From positions 48,965-112,964 of the forward strand of contig JBGRQA010000019.1 of assembly GCA_041725895.1 (NCBI GenBank): a stretch of 64,000 nt of DNA. Reading direction: 5' to 3'. Both the position numbers and the translations under genes were made by a program. This DNA comes from JBGRQA01 sp041725895 (GTDB lineage: Bacteria > Bacteroidota > Bacteroidia > Bacteroidales > Marinifilaceae). A model generated the notes under the pieces. The model was not told the DNA's origin and ran no database searches. It saw nothing but the letters and a program-made list of their open reading frames with translations. Within the stretch, counting starts at the first letter, position 1; each line of letters begins with the position of its first letter. This document shows, piece after piece, positions 53,821 to 62,679 of the stretch.

Positions 53821-53976
53821 ATCTTTTTCTATTAAAATTTGTTAAAATCTCACTCCGGCCCTAACCCCCTGCTTTACAACACATTTTAAAGTGAGCTTTT
53901 GCACTGCTTGTTGAGATTTTAACAGGAATAAAAATTCGTTGGAAACGACCTGTGAAGCTTCACCGAATCCACAACA

Positions 53977-54047
53977 GTTAATTGGAAATAAGTAATGTTA
54001 AAGATTGTTAAGCTCAAAAGGCTCATTTCCTGATTTTTTTATCTTTG
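53977..54047 (+). promoter_or_regulatory. Promoter of the histidine kinase gene with GTTAA repeats
   Basis: GTTAA at 53977, 53997 and 54007 (steps 20 and 10) precede a -7 box TATCTTTG at 54040–54047. The predicted start is about 54053, the ATG itself, so the message may be leaderless. The repeats are then centred ~44, 54 and 74 bp upstream. No TTTG -33 box is seen, which fits activator dependence. Confidence 0.55.
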
Positions 54048-54052
54048 TAGGT

Positions 54053-55594
54053 ATGAATCAGAAGTATATTTGGTTAGTAACAATTGTCCTGGGGATCTCA
54101 TTGTTTGGATTAATCCTAATGCAGATCACCTATTTTCGGTCGGCTTCCAAAATAAGGGAAGACCAGTTTGATCTTACCGTAAACAAAGCACTGCGCCAGG
54201 TGGTACAGCAATTGGAGTCGGATGAGATGATCCGAATTATCAAGGAAGGCAAATATCCTAAGCTGCCAACGACAGGAAACAGAAGGATCAATAGAGAAAA
54301 AAGTCAAAAGGGGGTAAATTGGAATCACTTTGCAGAAATGCGGATTTCCTTGTCCTTCCAAAAAAATCCACGAATGGAGCTTTTTTCACACGACACGATC
54401 ATCTACAGTACTGATCTTAATAAGCTAAACGAGAGAGGATTTTCAAGCCTGTCGCAAGCGGCTTTGCACATGAATTCTCACTCCAGGTTTGACAACGGCA
54501 TTTCCAGTGATTATTTTATTAGCAAAATGGCTTTAGAAATGAGCCGCTTAAATCATTCCCTGGAAGAACGAATCGCACTGGAGGAACTGGAACACCTTAT
54601 TGCCCGGAAACTAAAAGACAACGGCATTAAGCAACCTTTCGAGTACGCTGTAAAATCGGATGGAAAGTTACTCATCCGCTCCAAAGACTATAATAAAGAT
54701 CCATCGGCTCCAAAATTTATTAAGCAGCTCTTTCCCGGTGGAGGTTTTTTCAAGAACTCAGACAATTTGTACGTCTATTTCCCAGGCAAGTACAAATTCA
54801 TTCTGAAATCGTTCACCATGTTTCTGCCATCCTTTGTTCTTACTTTGGTACTGATTCTATGTTGCTCGTTTACCATTTTCATTATTTTCCGTCAAAAGAA
54901 AACATCGAAAATCAAGAATGACTTCATCAACAACATGACGCATGAATTCAAAACTCCAATTTCTACAATTTCTTTGGCTTCACAAATGTTAAAAGACAAC
55001 TCTGTGAGCAATACCGCCTCATCTATCGTACACATTGCCAAAATCATAAACGATGAAAGCACGCGATTAAGCTACCAGGTAGAAAAAGTATTGCAAATGG
55101 CTATATTCAATGAGGGACGAATGAAATTGAAGTTAAAAGCTATTAATGTACATCAAGTAATTCAAAATATATTCCCTAACTTTACGATAAGGGTTGAAGA
55201 TAAAAACGGAAACACCTATCAGAATCTGGATGCCGAATCAGATCTGGTAATGGCTGATGAAGTCCATCTAAGTAACGTAATTTCCAATTTATTGGACAAT
55301 GCCATTAAATATGGCAAGGACGGACCCGAAATTAGTATCAGTACCCGGAACAAAGACAAGGGCATTGTGATTGCAATTACCGATAACGGAATTGGAATTA
55401 GTAAAGAGGATCAGAAAATGGTTTTCGAACGCTTTTACCGTGTCCACACCGGAAATGTTCACAATGTAAAAGGATTCGGACTGGGATTATCTTATGTGAA
55501 AAAAATTGCAGAAGCCCACGGAGGTCATGTAAATGTAGAAAGTACCCTTGGTAAGGGCAGTAAATTTGAAGTTTATCTTCCTTTAAAAAAATAA
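54053..55594 (+). CDS. Sensor histidine kinase (RprX-like)
   Basis: 513 aa from the ATG at 54053; a 16-residue upstream extension is rejected because a -7 box lies in it. Two membrane helices (IWLVTIVLGISLFGLILMQI, ~5–25, and FVLTLVLILCCSFTIFIIF, ~262–280) enclose a ~235-residue periplasmic sensor domain. The kinase core has the H-box NNMTHEFKTPISTISLASQ, N-box NVISNLLDNAIKYG, G1 ITDNGIGIS, F-box VFERFYRV and G2 GFGLGLSYVKKIAEAHGG. It phosphorylates the response regulator 6 bp downstream. Order and lengths resemble the RprX–RprY system of Bacteroides; the signal is unknown. Confidence 0.93.
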   Translation: MNQKYIWLVTIVLGISLFGLILMQITYFRSASKIREDQFDLTVNKALRQVVQQLESDEMIRIIKEGKYPKLPTTGNRRINREKSQKGVNWNHFAEMRISLSFQKNPRMELFSHDTIIYSTDLNKLNERGFSSLSQAALHMNSHSRFDNGISSDYFISKMALEMSRLNHSLEERIALEELEHLIARKLKDNGIKQPFEYAVKSDGKLLIRSKDYNKDPSAPKFIKQLFPGGGFFKNSDNLYVYFPGKYKFILKSFTMFLPSFVLTLVLILCCSFTIFIIFRQKKTSKIKNDFINNMTHEFKTPISTISLASQMLKDNSVSNTASSIVHIAKIINDESTRLSYQVEKVLQMAIFNEGRMKLKLKAINVHQVIQNIFPNFTIRVEDKNGNTYQNLDAESDLVMADEVHLSNVISNLLDNAIKYGKDGPEISISTRNKDKGIVIAITDNGIGISKEDQKMVFERFYRVHTGNVHNVKGFGLGLSYVKKIAEAHGGHVNVESTLGKGSKFEVYLPLKK

Positions 55595-55600
55595 GAACGA

Positions 55601-56290
55601 ATGGAAAAAGAAATTAAAATTTTATTGGCTGAAGATGATGCCAATCTTGGGTTATTGCTAAAGGAATATCTGGTTGCCAAGGGATTTAACACCACCTTGT
55701 GTGAAGATGGAGATAAAGCTTACGATTCTTTCCTGAAAAACCCCTACGATATTTGCATCTTTGATATCATGATGCCCCATCGCGATGGGTTTACTTTAGC
55801 GAAAGACATTCGGTTGATCAACAGCGAAATTCCAATCATTTTCCTAACAGCCAAATCGATGAAGGAAGATGTTCTGGAAGGATTCAAATTGGGAGCCGAC
55901 GACTACATGACCAAGCCATTCAGCATGGAAGAGCTACTGATGCGTATTGAGGCTGTTTTGCGCAGAACCGGTGGAGCCAAGCAGGAGAATACACAGGAAG
56001 TATTCAAATTGGGACGTTATACCTTCGATTCCAAGAAGCAATATCTTGCCGAAGGCGATCAGACCATCAAGCTTACCACCAAGGAATCTGAACTGTTGAA
56101 ACTGCTTTGCAACAACGTTAACAAAGTTCTGGAACGTAACTTTGCCTTAAAAACCATCTGGTCAGACGATAACTACTTCAATGCACGTAGCATGGACGTA
56201 TACATCACCAAACTTCGTAAGCATTTGAAGGGAGAACCCAGCATTGAAATTATCAATGTACACGGGAAAGGTTATAAACTAATCATGTAA
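55601..56290 (+). CDS. OmpR/PhoB-type response regulator (RprY-like)
   Basis: 229 aa. Receiver domain with acidic pocket LLAEDD, phospho-acceptor Asp in CIFDIMMPHRDGF (~55), Thr in FLTAKS and Lys in ADDYMTKPF. The C-terminal winged helix has TIKLTTKESELLKLLCNNVN and DVYITKLRKHLKG. Such regulators bind direct repeats spaced by about one helix turn. GTTAA repeats at 10–11-bp steps before this operon and before the gene at 56654–57340 are plausible targets. Confidence 0.95.
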   Translation: MEKEIKILLAEDDANLGLLLKEYLVAKGFNTTLCEDGDKAYDSFLKNPYDICIFDIMMPHRDGFTLAKDIRLINSEIPIIFLTAKSMKEDVLEGFKLGADDYMTKPFSMEELLMRIEAVLRRTGGAKQENTQEVFKLGRYTFDSKKQYLAEGDQTIKLTTKESELLKLLCNNVNKVLERNFALKTIWSDDNYFNARSMDVYITKLRKHLKGEPSIEIINVHGKGYKLIM

Positions 56291-56429
56291 TTATTGAACT
56301 CTGGCTTAGTTGGCTTCCTATAGCAATTTGATAAAGGGATGTTTCCTTCTTATTTCAATAAGCCGCAAGCTTCAAGTTACAAGAAGTGGAATACCGTTTA
56401 AAGTCAGAGATTAGAATATTAGATATCAG

Positions 56430-56564
56430 AAGAGGGTGTCCAAAAATGAGAAAAATCTCGGATACTTGTCATCCTGAATTTATTTCAGGATCTCATTACT
56501 TATAGTTAACAGATTCTGAAACTAGTTCAGAATGACAGGGAGTTTCATTCTTGGACACCCTCTT
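56430..56564. repeat. Palindromic MITE-like element
   Basis: Outer arms AGAGGGTGTCCAA (56431–56443) and TTGGACACCCTCT (56551–56563) are perfect inverses and extend with few mismatches (AAATGA / TCATTC). Inside are GTCATCCTGAATTTATTTCAGGATCT and AGATTCTGAAACTAG­TTCAGAATGAC, each a hairpin, which are inverses of each other. No ORF. A remnant of the inner part is at 12922–12995. It lies in the 363-bp gap between the response regulator and the His-rich gene. Confidence 0.75.
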
Positions 56565-56653
56565 TCTTTTGAGACCTTTCTGATTAGACTACCTTACTAT
56601 CAACAAGGAACAACATATTTAAACCGGAAGCTAGTAGCTTGAGACTTTGCCTT

Positions 56654-57340
56654 CTATTTCTTCTTCTTCCGCTTCTTTTTGGTAAGCTTTGTTTCGTCAT
56701 CGGTGATGACCTCAACTTCTACCTGAATCTCATCGTCCAGGCCGATGTCTTCGTTCCCCTTCTTTTTGCGAATCCGGATTACTTTCACATCACCGTCTTC
56801 ACTGATCTCAACATCGTCCTCGTCCTCAATAATAATTATCTTCTTCCCTTTCTTTCCGTGCATCTTTTTAATGAAGAAATCATGGTCGAAATGACGAAGG
56901 ATTTTGTCACCATCGCCCATCGATTTAATAATGATGCGATGATCCCCTTCTCCCTCTTGAATCTCATATTCCATCTTCTTTTGCATACAATGCCCTTTAT
57001 GATGATGTTTACAAGAATCCGAGAATTGAATTCTGTTCATTATATGCATGTGTTTTCCATGATGCCCCCCTCTATCCAGCTTAGATATCCAAACCTGCAT
57101 ATCCTCCAGTTCTTTCATTATTGAATCGGAGAGATTACGTTCTTTCAACAATTCGATTATTTCGTAATGCTTTTCAAGGTTGTGAAAAACCGTATCAATT
57201 TTTACATTCTTACCATCCTCCGAAATGAAAATCTTAACTCGGGTCTCTTTCTTTTTTTCCTGTGCATTTACCTCTCCCGAAGTAATCGTCCCCAAAAACA
57301 GGAAGATCAATGCCACAAAGTGGAATGTGTATCTCTTCAT
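56654..57340 (-). CDS. Secreted His/Lys/Asp-rich protein of unknown function
   Basis: 228 aa. Sec signal peptide (1–27, ending VNAQ). The mature protein has His clusters (GGHHGKHMH ~93–102, KHHHKGHC ~112–119, HFDHDFFIKKMHGKKG ~150–165) followed by a very charged tail with alternating Asp/Glu and Lys (EDEDDVEISEDGDVKVIRIRKKKG) and a KKRKKKK end. The His clusters suggest metal binding, but this is not proven. A -7 box (TAACTTTG) and GTTAA repeats precede it, so the adjacent two-component system may control it. Family unknown. Confidence 0.65.
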   Translation of the reverse strand: MKRYTFHFVALIFLFLGTITSGEVNAQEKKKETRVKIFISEDGKNVKIDTVFHNLEKHYEIIELLKERNLSDSIMKELEDMQVWISKLDRGGHHGKHMHIMNRIQFSDSCKHHHKGHCMQKKMEYEIQEGEGDHRIIIKSMGDGDKILRHFDHDFFIKKMHGKKGKKIIIIEDEDDVEISEDGDVKVIRIRKKKGNEDIGLDDEIQVEVEVITDDETKLTKKKRKKKK

Positions 57341-57378
57341 TGCAATCGCTTTTTAGTTCAACAATAATTTCTTTTCAT

Positions 57379-57445
57379 CAAAGTTATTACAGACCAATGT
57401 AAAAGGCAGTTAAGCTTTACCTAAAAAGAGTTAAGGAAAGGTTAA
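57379..57445 (-). promoter_or_regulatory. Promoter of the His-rich gene with GTTAA repeats
   Basis: On the minus strand TAACTTTG (57379–57386) is a -7 box, giving a start near 57373. GTTAA on the plus strand at 57419, 57430 and 57441 (11-bp steps) is centred ~48, 59 and 70 bp upstream of it. The motif orientation is opposite to that before the kinase gene relative to transcription. Confidence 0.5.
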
Positions 57446-57657
57446 AAGAAAATGCAGTTAGTGAAATGGTGATCTAGGAAGAAGGAGAGTTGGTTTCTAG
57501 TTCACTTGCCACATACACGCAACTCGAAACAAAGAACAATCAAAAGAACTTATGACTTGCAGCTGTTTTAATCAGCGCAAATCAGTTTGATCAGGTAAAT
57601 CTGTGTTCTATTCAACCCGAAGTAAAAACTTCTATACAAGAAGCTAGAACTGTAAAT
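57446..57657. other. Intergenic stretch, no gene seen
   Basis: No convincing ORF. It contains AATCAGCGCAAATCAG…AAATCTGTGTTC, a word family I would expect to be a dispersed intergenic repeat but cannot verify here. Confidence 0.3.
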
Positions 57658-58368
57658 AAAATCCATTAACAACTCCAACCATATTTCCTTAGCACTTGCT
57701 GGTAATTCCCTCAAATAAAACTAAGGTAATAAGGTAGGTCTCTACTATCATTTAAGCTACGAAGGTGGAAAATGAGAATAAGGTTTGGAAAACAGCTTTA
57801 CGAAATTGAATTCCCGCAAAAAAGAGAAGATTAATTCGTAGTGAATAGCCAGAGAATTGGGAAAATTAAAGTGATGTAGAAGGTTTACTCCGTAACACAA
57901 AAGTAAATGTGTAATTTTTGAACCTTATTTTTCGTTAAACCTTCGTAATCTAAAATCCATTAACAACTCCAACCTTATTTCCTTAGCACTTGCTGGTAAT
58001 TCCCTCAAATAAAACTAAGGTAATAGGGTAGGTCTCTACTATCATTTAAGCTACGAAGGTGAAAAATGAGAATAAGGTTTGGAAGAACAGACTTACAAAA
58101 ATTAGATTCCGCAATTAAGGAAGATTTAAATGGTAGGAAATAGTCATGAAAATTATTATGCTATAAAAGATTAGATCCATAACATTACGCAAAGATGTGT
58201 TTTTTGAACCTTATTTTTTGATAAACCTTCGTAAGTTAAAATCCATTACTTGCTCCAACCTTATTTCCTTAGCACTTGCTGGTAATTCCCTCAAATAAAA
58301 CTAAGGTAATAAGGTAGGTCTCTACTATCATTTAAGCTACGAAGGTAGAAATGCGGATTAGGTTTGGA
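57658..58368. repeat. Tandem ~290-bp noncoding repeat, about 2.5 units
   Basis: A ~130-bp core occurs at 57658–57789, 57952–58083 and 58238–58368, 294 and 286 bp apart; the intervening ~155 bp are also related but more diverged. Each core has CCTTAG…CTAAGG inside and ends in GAATAAGGTTTGG. The left arm of copies 2 and 3 (GAACCTTATTTTT…TAAACCTTCGTA) pairs with the right end (TACGAAGGT…AATAAGGTTTGG), forming a long imperfect hairpin. Copy 1 lacks its left arm. No ORF spans it. Confidence 0.85.
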
Positions 58369-58510
58369 AAAACAGAATCATGGAGGAGAGGAAAACCTTA
58401 TACATTGTAAGTTGTTTATGACAGAACAAATGGGAAAGAAATTGAATTTGTTCCTGGTTGCTCATTCCTTGTTCAGCAATTACACATCCGAAATGAGTAA
58501 CCTCATTCGC

Positions 58511-58546
58511 AAAAAAAGAGCCGCATCTCAGTCGACGCAGCTCTCT
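58511..58546 (-). terminator. Terminator after lepA
   Basis: AGAGCCGC/GCAGCTCT (one G·U) with a 12-nt loop; on the minus strand it ends in seven T, ~25 bp after the lepA stop. Confidence 0.8.
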
Positions 58547-58570
58547 ATTATAGTAACGGTACAGTTGTAA

Positions 58571-60358
58571 TTAATCCAGTTTCAGTACTGCAAGGAAGGC
58601 TTTCTGTGGAACTTCCACGTTTCCTACCTGCTTCATACGTTTCTTACCCTTCTTCTGCTTCTCCAAAAGCTTACGCTTACGGGTAATATCACCACCGTAA
58701 CATTTTGCTGTTACATCCTTACGAACTGCCTTTACAGTTTCACGGGCAATGATCTTGGCCCCAATGGCAGCCTGAATAGCGATATCAAACTGCTGACGAG
58801 GGATTAGCTCCTTCAGCTTCTCACACATTCTACGACCAAACGCCTGGGCATTGTCAAAGTGGATCAGGGTAGACAAGGCATCCACCGATTCCCCGTTCAG
58901 AAGAATATCCAGTTTGATCAATTTGGCAGGGCGGAATCCGATTTGGAAATAATCGAAAGAAGCATATCCTTTGGAAATACTCTTCAACTTATCGTAAAAA
59001 TCAAATACAATCTCTCCCAAAGGCATCTCGTAGGTCAATTCCACTCGATCGGCAGTTAAATACTGCTGATTAGTCATTACCCCACGCTTATTCATACACA
59101 GGTTCATGATCTGACCAATGTACTCCGACTTGGTAATAATCTGGGCTCTGATGAAAGGTTCATCAATATGATCCAGGGCATTGGGATCGGGCATATCCGA
59201 AGGGTTGTGCATTTCGAATTCGTCTCCCTTGTTGGTATGGGCAATGTAAGATACGTTAGGAACGGTAGTAATCACATTCATGTCGAATTCACGATCCAAT
59301 CGTTCCTGGATGATCTCCATGTGCAACATTCCAAGGAAACCACAACGGAAACCGAAACCAAGGGCCATTGAAGATTCAGGCTCAAAGGTAAGGGAAGCAT
59401 CATTCAACTGAAGCTTCTCCATGGAAGCACGCAAATCTTCATAGTCTTCACTATCGATAGGGTAAACACCAGCAAATACCATTGGTTTTACCTCCTCAAA
59501 TCCTTCAATTGCATTGGCACAGGGATTCTGCTTATGGGTAATGGTATCCCCCACTTTCACCTCCGTAGAGGTTTTAATTCCTGATATGATATACCCCACG
59601 TCCCCGGTTTTCAGAACATTTCTTGACTCCTGGTTAAGCCGTAGCACACCAATTTCATCAGCATCGTATTCCTTTCCGGTATTTACAAACTTCACCAAAT
59701 CCTTTTTGCGGATCTCCCCGTTCATGATACGGATATAAGCAATAATTCCTCGGAAGGAGTTAAATTCTGAATCGAAAATCAATGCCTGTAACGGTGCATC
59801 AGGATCTCCTTCAGGAGCTGGTACACGATCTACAATTGCTTCCAAAATTCCCTCAACCCCTTCACCGGTTTTTCCACTGGCCTCAAGGATATCATCACGA
59901 TCGCAACCAATCAGATCTACAATCTGATCTTTTACATCATCCGGCATAGCGTTGGGCAGGTCGATCTTGTTCAGTACGGGAATAATCTCCAAATCATTCT
60001 CGATGGCCAGGTACAGGTTGGAGATGGTTTGGGCCTGAATCCCCTGGGTGGCATCCACAATCAGCAGAGCCCCTTCGCAAGCAGCAATGGAGCGGGATAC
60101 TTCGTAGGAGAAGTCCACGTGTCCGGGGGTATCAATCAGGTTCAGCGCATACTTCTCACCCTTGTACAAGTAATCCAACTGAATGGCGTGACTCTTAATG
60201 GTAATACCACGTTCCCGTTCCAGATCCATGTCGTCCAATACCTGGGCCTGCTTTTCGCGGTCGGATATGGTATTGGTTACATCCAGCAAACGGTCGGCCA
60301 GGGTACTTTTACCGTGATCAATATGGGCAATTATGCAAAAGTTTCTAATGTTCTTCAT
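58571..60358 (-). CDS. lepA: Elongation factor 4 (LepA)
   Basis: 595 aa, usual length. Ribosome-bound GTPase that can back-translocate tRNAs. G motifs: AHIDHGKSTLADRLL, DTPGHVDF, NKIDLPNA. LepA-specific C-terminal domain ends in TRKRKLLEKQKKGKKRMKQVG…KAFLAVLKLD. EF-G-like domains II, III and V are recognisable (GFRCGFLGMLHMEIIQERL, YEMPLGEIVFDFYDKLKS). Stand-alone gene. Confidence 0.98.
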   Translation of the reverse strand: MKNIRNFCIIAHIDHGKSTLADRLLDVTNTISDREKQAQVLDDMDLERERGITIKSHAIQLDYLYKGEKYALNLIDTPGHVDFSYEVSRSIAACEGALLIVDATQGIQAQTISNLYLAIENDLEIIPVLNKIDLPNAMPDDVKDQIVDLIGCDRDDILEASGKTGEGVEGILEAIVDRVPAPEGDPDAPLQALIFDSEFNSFRGIIAYIRIMNGEIRKKDLVKFVNTGKEYDADEIGVLRLNQESRNVLKTGDVGYIISGIKTSTEVKVGDTITHKQNPCANAIEGFEEVKPMVFAGVYPIDSEDYEDLRASMEKLQLNDASLTFEPESSMALGFGFRCGFLGMLHMEIIQERLDREFDMNVITTVPNVSYIAHTNKGDEFEMHNPSDMPDPNALDHIDEPFIRAQIITKSEYIGQIMNLCMNKRGVMTNQQYLTADRVELTYEMPLGEIVFDFYDKLKSISKGYASFDYFQIGFRPAKLIKLDILLNGESVDALSTLIHFDNAQAFGRRMCEKLKELIPRQQFDIAIQAAIGAKIIARETVKAVRKDVTAKCYGGDITRKRKLLEKQKKGKKRMKQVGNVEVPQKAFLAVLKLD

Positions 60359-60578
60359 GGGGTAAAAATCTTGATTTCTACAGCTGCAGAAAACTCTATA
60401 CTTTTCGGAAATCTTTCGTTTGTGACTAAAATTTGCCTTCTTTTCCCGGTTTCCCGGCCCTTTTCTGCATCAACTCACAAAGATATTCAATTCCTTGAAA
60501 TAAAATAATACTGATTCAAAATTAAGGAACTAAATTAGCAGACAATTCTCTGTACTGTAATGAAAATGCTACTATGTT

Positions 60579-60665
60579 AAGCTACAAGCTGTAAGCCTGT
60601 AGCCCCAAGTCATACTGTTAAGAAGGCTGTACGCTACTATCGGAACCACCTGAGGCTTGTAGCTT
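60579..60665. repeat. Inverted repeat AAGCTACAAG … CTTGTAGCTT
   Basis: Perfect 10-bp arms at 60579–60588 and 60656–60665 enclose 67 nt that contain a second partial copy (AAGCCTGTAGC). It abuts the gpmA stop codon. A partial relative (GGAAGCTAGTAGCTTGAG) lies before the His-rich gene's stop at ~56622. Fills part of the 307-bp gap after lepA's start; no gene is seen in it. Confidence 0.55.
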
Positions 60666-61415
60666 CTATCTCTTTGCCTTCCCCTGGGCAGCTACGGCAT
60701 CCATTGCCGCCTTCACCTTCACAGGATCGCCAAGGTAATAACTTTTAATGGGTTTCAGGTTCTGGTCCAATTCATACACCAAAGGCATACCGGTAGGAAT
60801 ATTCAACTCCAAAATATCCTTCTCCGAAACCTGATCGAGGAACTTCACCAATGCCCTCAGACTATTGCCGTGAGCGGCAATCAAAATCCGTTTGCCCTCC
60901 TTTATCTTTGGTACAATCTCCTCCTCCCAGTAGGGAATCACCCTTGCCACCGTATCGGCCAAGCACTCGGTAAAGGGCAGATCCTTCTCCATTACGTTGC
61001 CATATTTGGCCTCATGACCTGGATAGCGTTCATCCTCCTTCTCCAATGCCGGAGGTGGAGTATTGTAGCTTCTCCTCCAGATTTTCACCTGCTCCTCCCC
61101 GTGCTTTTCCGCAGTTTCGGCCTTATTCAAGCCCTGAAGGGCTCCATAGTGTCGCTCATTCAGCTTCCAGCTCTTGAGAACGGGAATCCAGTGAAGATCC
61201 ATCTCATCCAGAGTGATATTCAGGGTATGGATGGCCCGCTTCAACACCGAGGTAAAGGCCATATCGAAGGTAAATCCCTCCTTTAGCAGATATTCGCCCG
61301 CCTCCCGGGCCTGCTCCCTTCCCAAATCCGTAAGGGGCACATCCGTCCATCCAGTGAAGCGGTTCTCCCTGTTCCACTGGCTCTCTCCATGTCGTAACAG
61401 AACAATTTTATACAT
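60666..61415 (-). CDS. gpmA: 2,3-bisphosphoglycerate-dependent phosphoglycerate mutase
   Basis: 249 aa from the ATG at 61415 (MYKIVLLRHGESQWN); a TTG upstream gives three more residues. Glycolytic 3PG/2PG interconversion. Catalytic His in LRHGESQWN, with TSVLKRAIHTL, LNERHYGALQGLNK, and AHGNSLRALVKFLD. C-terminus ends in a short Lys-rich tail. Single gene. Confidence 0.97.
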   Translation of the reverse strand: MYKIVLLRHGESQWNRENRFTGWTDVPLTDLGREQAREAGEYLLKEGFTFDMAFTSVLKRAIHTLNITLDEMDLHWIPVLKSWKLNERHYGALQGLNKAETAEKHGEEQVKIWRRSYNTPPPALEKEDERYPGHEAKYGNVMEKDLPFTECLADTVARVIPYWEEEIVPKIKEGKRILIAAHGNSLRALVKFLDQVSEKDILELNIPTGMPLVYELDQNLKPIKSYYLGDPVKVKAAMDAVAAQGKAKR

Positions 61416-61645
61416 ACGATCCAATTTTTAAGTTCAAAAAGGACTAAAGCCCTCACACATCCCGGGCCGAAAACAGATCAATTGAAATGGTACTCTTAAA
61501 GATAAGAAATATTTAGGAGGTGCATGGAAAGATAATTCAATTTAACGAAAGGAGATTTATACGACCTCTTGGAAAGCTATGGAAGGAAAAAAATAGAAGA
61601 GATTTCAAATCCCTCCCTTGGCCATTGAATTCAACAGAACAAGAA
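61416..61645. other. Short gap, nothing recognised
   Basis: About 230 bp with no ORF, hairpin or promoter I can support. Confidence 0.3.
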
Positions 61646-61822
61646 CTAAATTTTCCGGCTCGCCTTAATGACGCCCACCAAACACAAGGCAAAGCCTAAA
61701 ATCAGGAAGCCATACACCACCCAATCCGATTCAATCATATTTGACATACAAATCCCCAAAGTGGTAAACATCAATCCAATGATGGTATACTCTCTGGCAG
61801 GTTTAAATTTACTTTTCTCCAT
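61646..61822 (-). CDS. Small two-helix membrane protein
   Basis: 58 aa. Starts MEKSKFKPAREY, then two hydrophobic segments (TIIGLMFTTLGICMSNMI and WVVYGFLILGFALCLVGVI) and a basic tail KASRKI. No family recognised. Clean ORF with plausible membrane topology. Lies in a run of tiny membrane-protein genes on the same strand. Confidence 0.6.
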   Translation of the reverse strand: MEKSKFKPAREYTIIGLMFTTLGICMSNMIESDWVVYGFLILGFALCLVGVIKASRKI

Positions 61823-61926
61823 TACAAAATAATTACAGATTTGTCTAAAATATATACTTTGTGAACCTTAAAGTTCGCGTAAAGCATACCGAATTAAATC
61901 GGTAAAACAATGAGAAACCACACTCT

Positions 61927-62070
61927 CTAGAGCTTCACTAGCCCCAACAGAATCATCAGACTCATGATTACTGCCCCTAAAATAATCCCCCATTTTAGCC
62001 CCATTCCAAAAGCCTTTTTGGGCGATGGAGAGGATTTCAATTCTTGTTCTTTCCTTACCATTTTTTCCAT
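61927..62070 (-). CDS. Very small membrane protein
   Basis: 47 aa. Starts MEKMVRKEQELKSSPSPKK, followed by a single membrane helix (WGIILGAVIMSLMILLGLV). Basic cytosolic N-terminus. ~104 bp upstream of the 58-aa gene on the same strand. Unknown role. Confidence 0.5.
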   Translation of the reverse strand: MEKMVRKEQELKSSPSPKKAFGMGLKWGIILGAVIMSLMILLGLVKL

Positions 62071-62274
62071 AGTATAAAGTTATTTTATCGGGGTTTTACC
62101 CCCGCTGTTTGTGATGCATAGGGTTTGTATGCCCTAAATGAAACGGGCAAACCAGTAATTCAACTCAATTGGGATAGAAGGAATTTCGGCGCCCTTGTAA
62201 ATTTAACAAAATGTTTGAACGAATAAAATTGGGAGACCAATTATTTTAAGATCGAGTAAATATCTCGATAAGAA

Positions 62275-62529
62275 TTAGAAGCACATTAGATTGTAATAAA
62301 TAATCCTCAATCCAATCTCTGCTACAATACTAAACTCCGACGACCATTCCGATTCCTCAACAATGGGATTGCTCAGCGATCCCATCGCAAAAATCAGAAA
62401 CAACACCCTGGAAAGTAGGAGCCCAAGTACCCCCATTAGAATCATCCAGTGGATCCTGATGCGCCTGGCAACTTGAAATGCCCCCCAATGTTCCACAGCC
62501 GGTTCAAAAAAATGCATTCTGCCTGTCAT
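62275..62529 (-). CDS. Small membrane protein of unknown function
   Basis: 84 aa. One clear membrane helix (WMILMGVLGLLLSRVLFLIFAMG, ~28–50) and a second weaker one near the C-terminus (FSIVAEIGLRIIYYNL). No family recognised. Located between the bacteriocin-like genes and the smaller membrane-protein genes, same strand. Confidence 0.5.
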   Translation of the reverse strand: MTGRMHFFEPAVEHWGAFQVARRIRIHWMILMGVLGLLLSRVLFLIFAMGSLSNPIVEESEWSSEFSIVAEIGLRIIYYNLMCF

Positions 62530-62679
62530 TGTTCTCTCCTAATTTAACTTAAAACTTCTAAAATATAAATGGGTGAATAATTTATCCAACCCATTTACAT
62601 TTTCTCTGATAGTGGTAAAACAAATAGAATCTACGATAAGCAAAATTAATCTCAATATATTTCACTTAGTAATATTTTT

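Noticed and set aside
53755..53835. 26-aa plus-strand leader peptide
   Set aside because: The frame exists, but the upstream hairpin and the good minus-strand promoter suggest the region is transcribed the other way; no independent support.
56639..57124. 161-aa plus-strand ORF opposite the His-rich gene
   Set aside because: Reverse-strand shadow of His and Asp codons; the minus-strand frame has a signal peptide and a promoter.
57658..58368. CRISPR or integron cassette array
   Set aside because: Units of ~290 bp with conserved 130-bp cores and no ORF or integrase; it is a tandem duplication.
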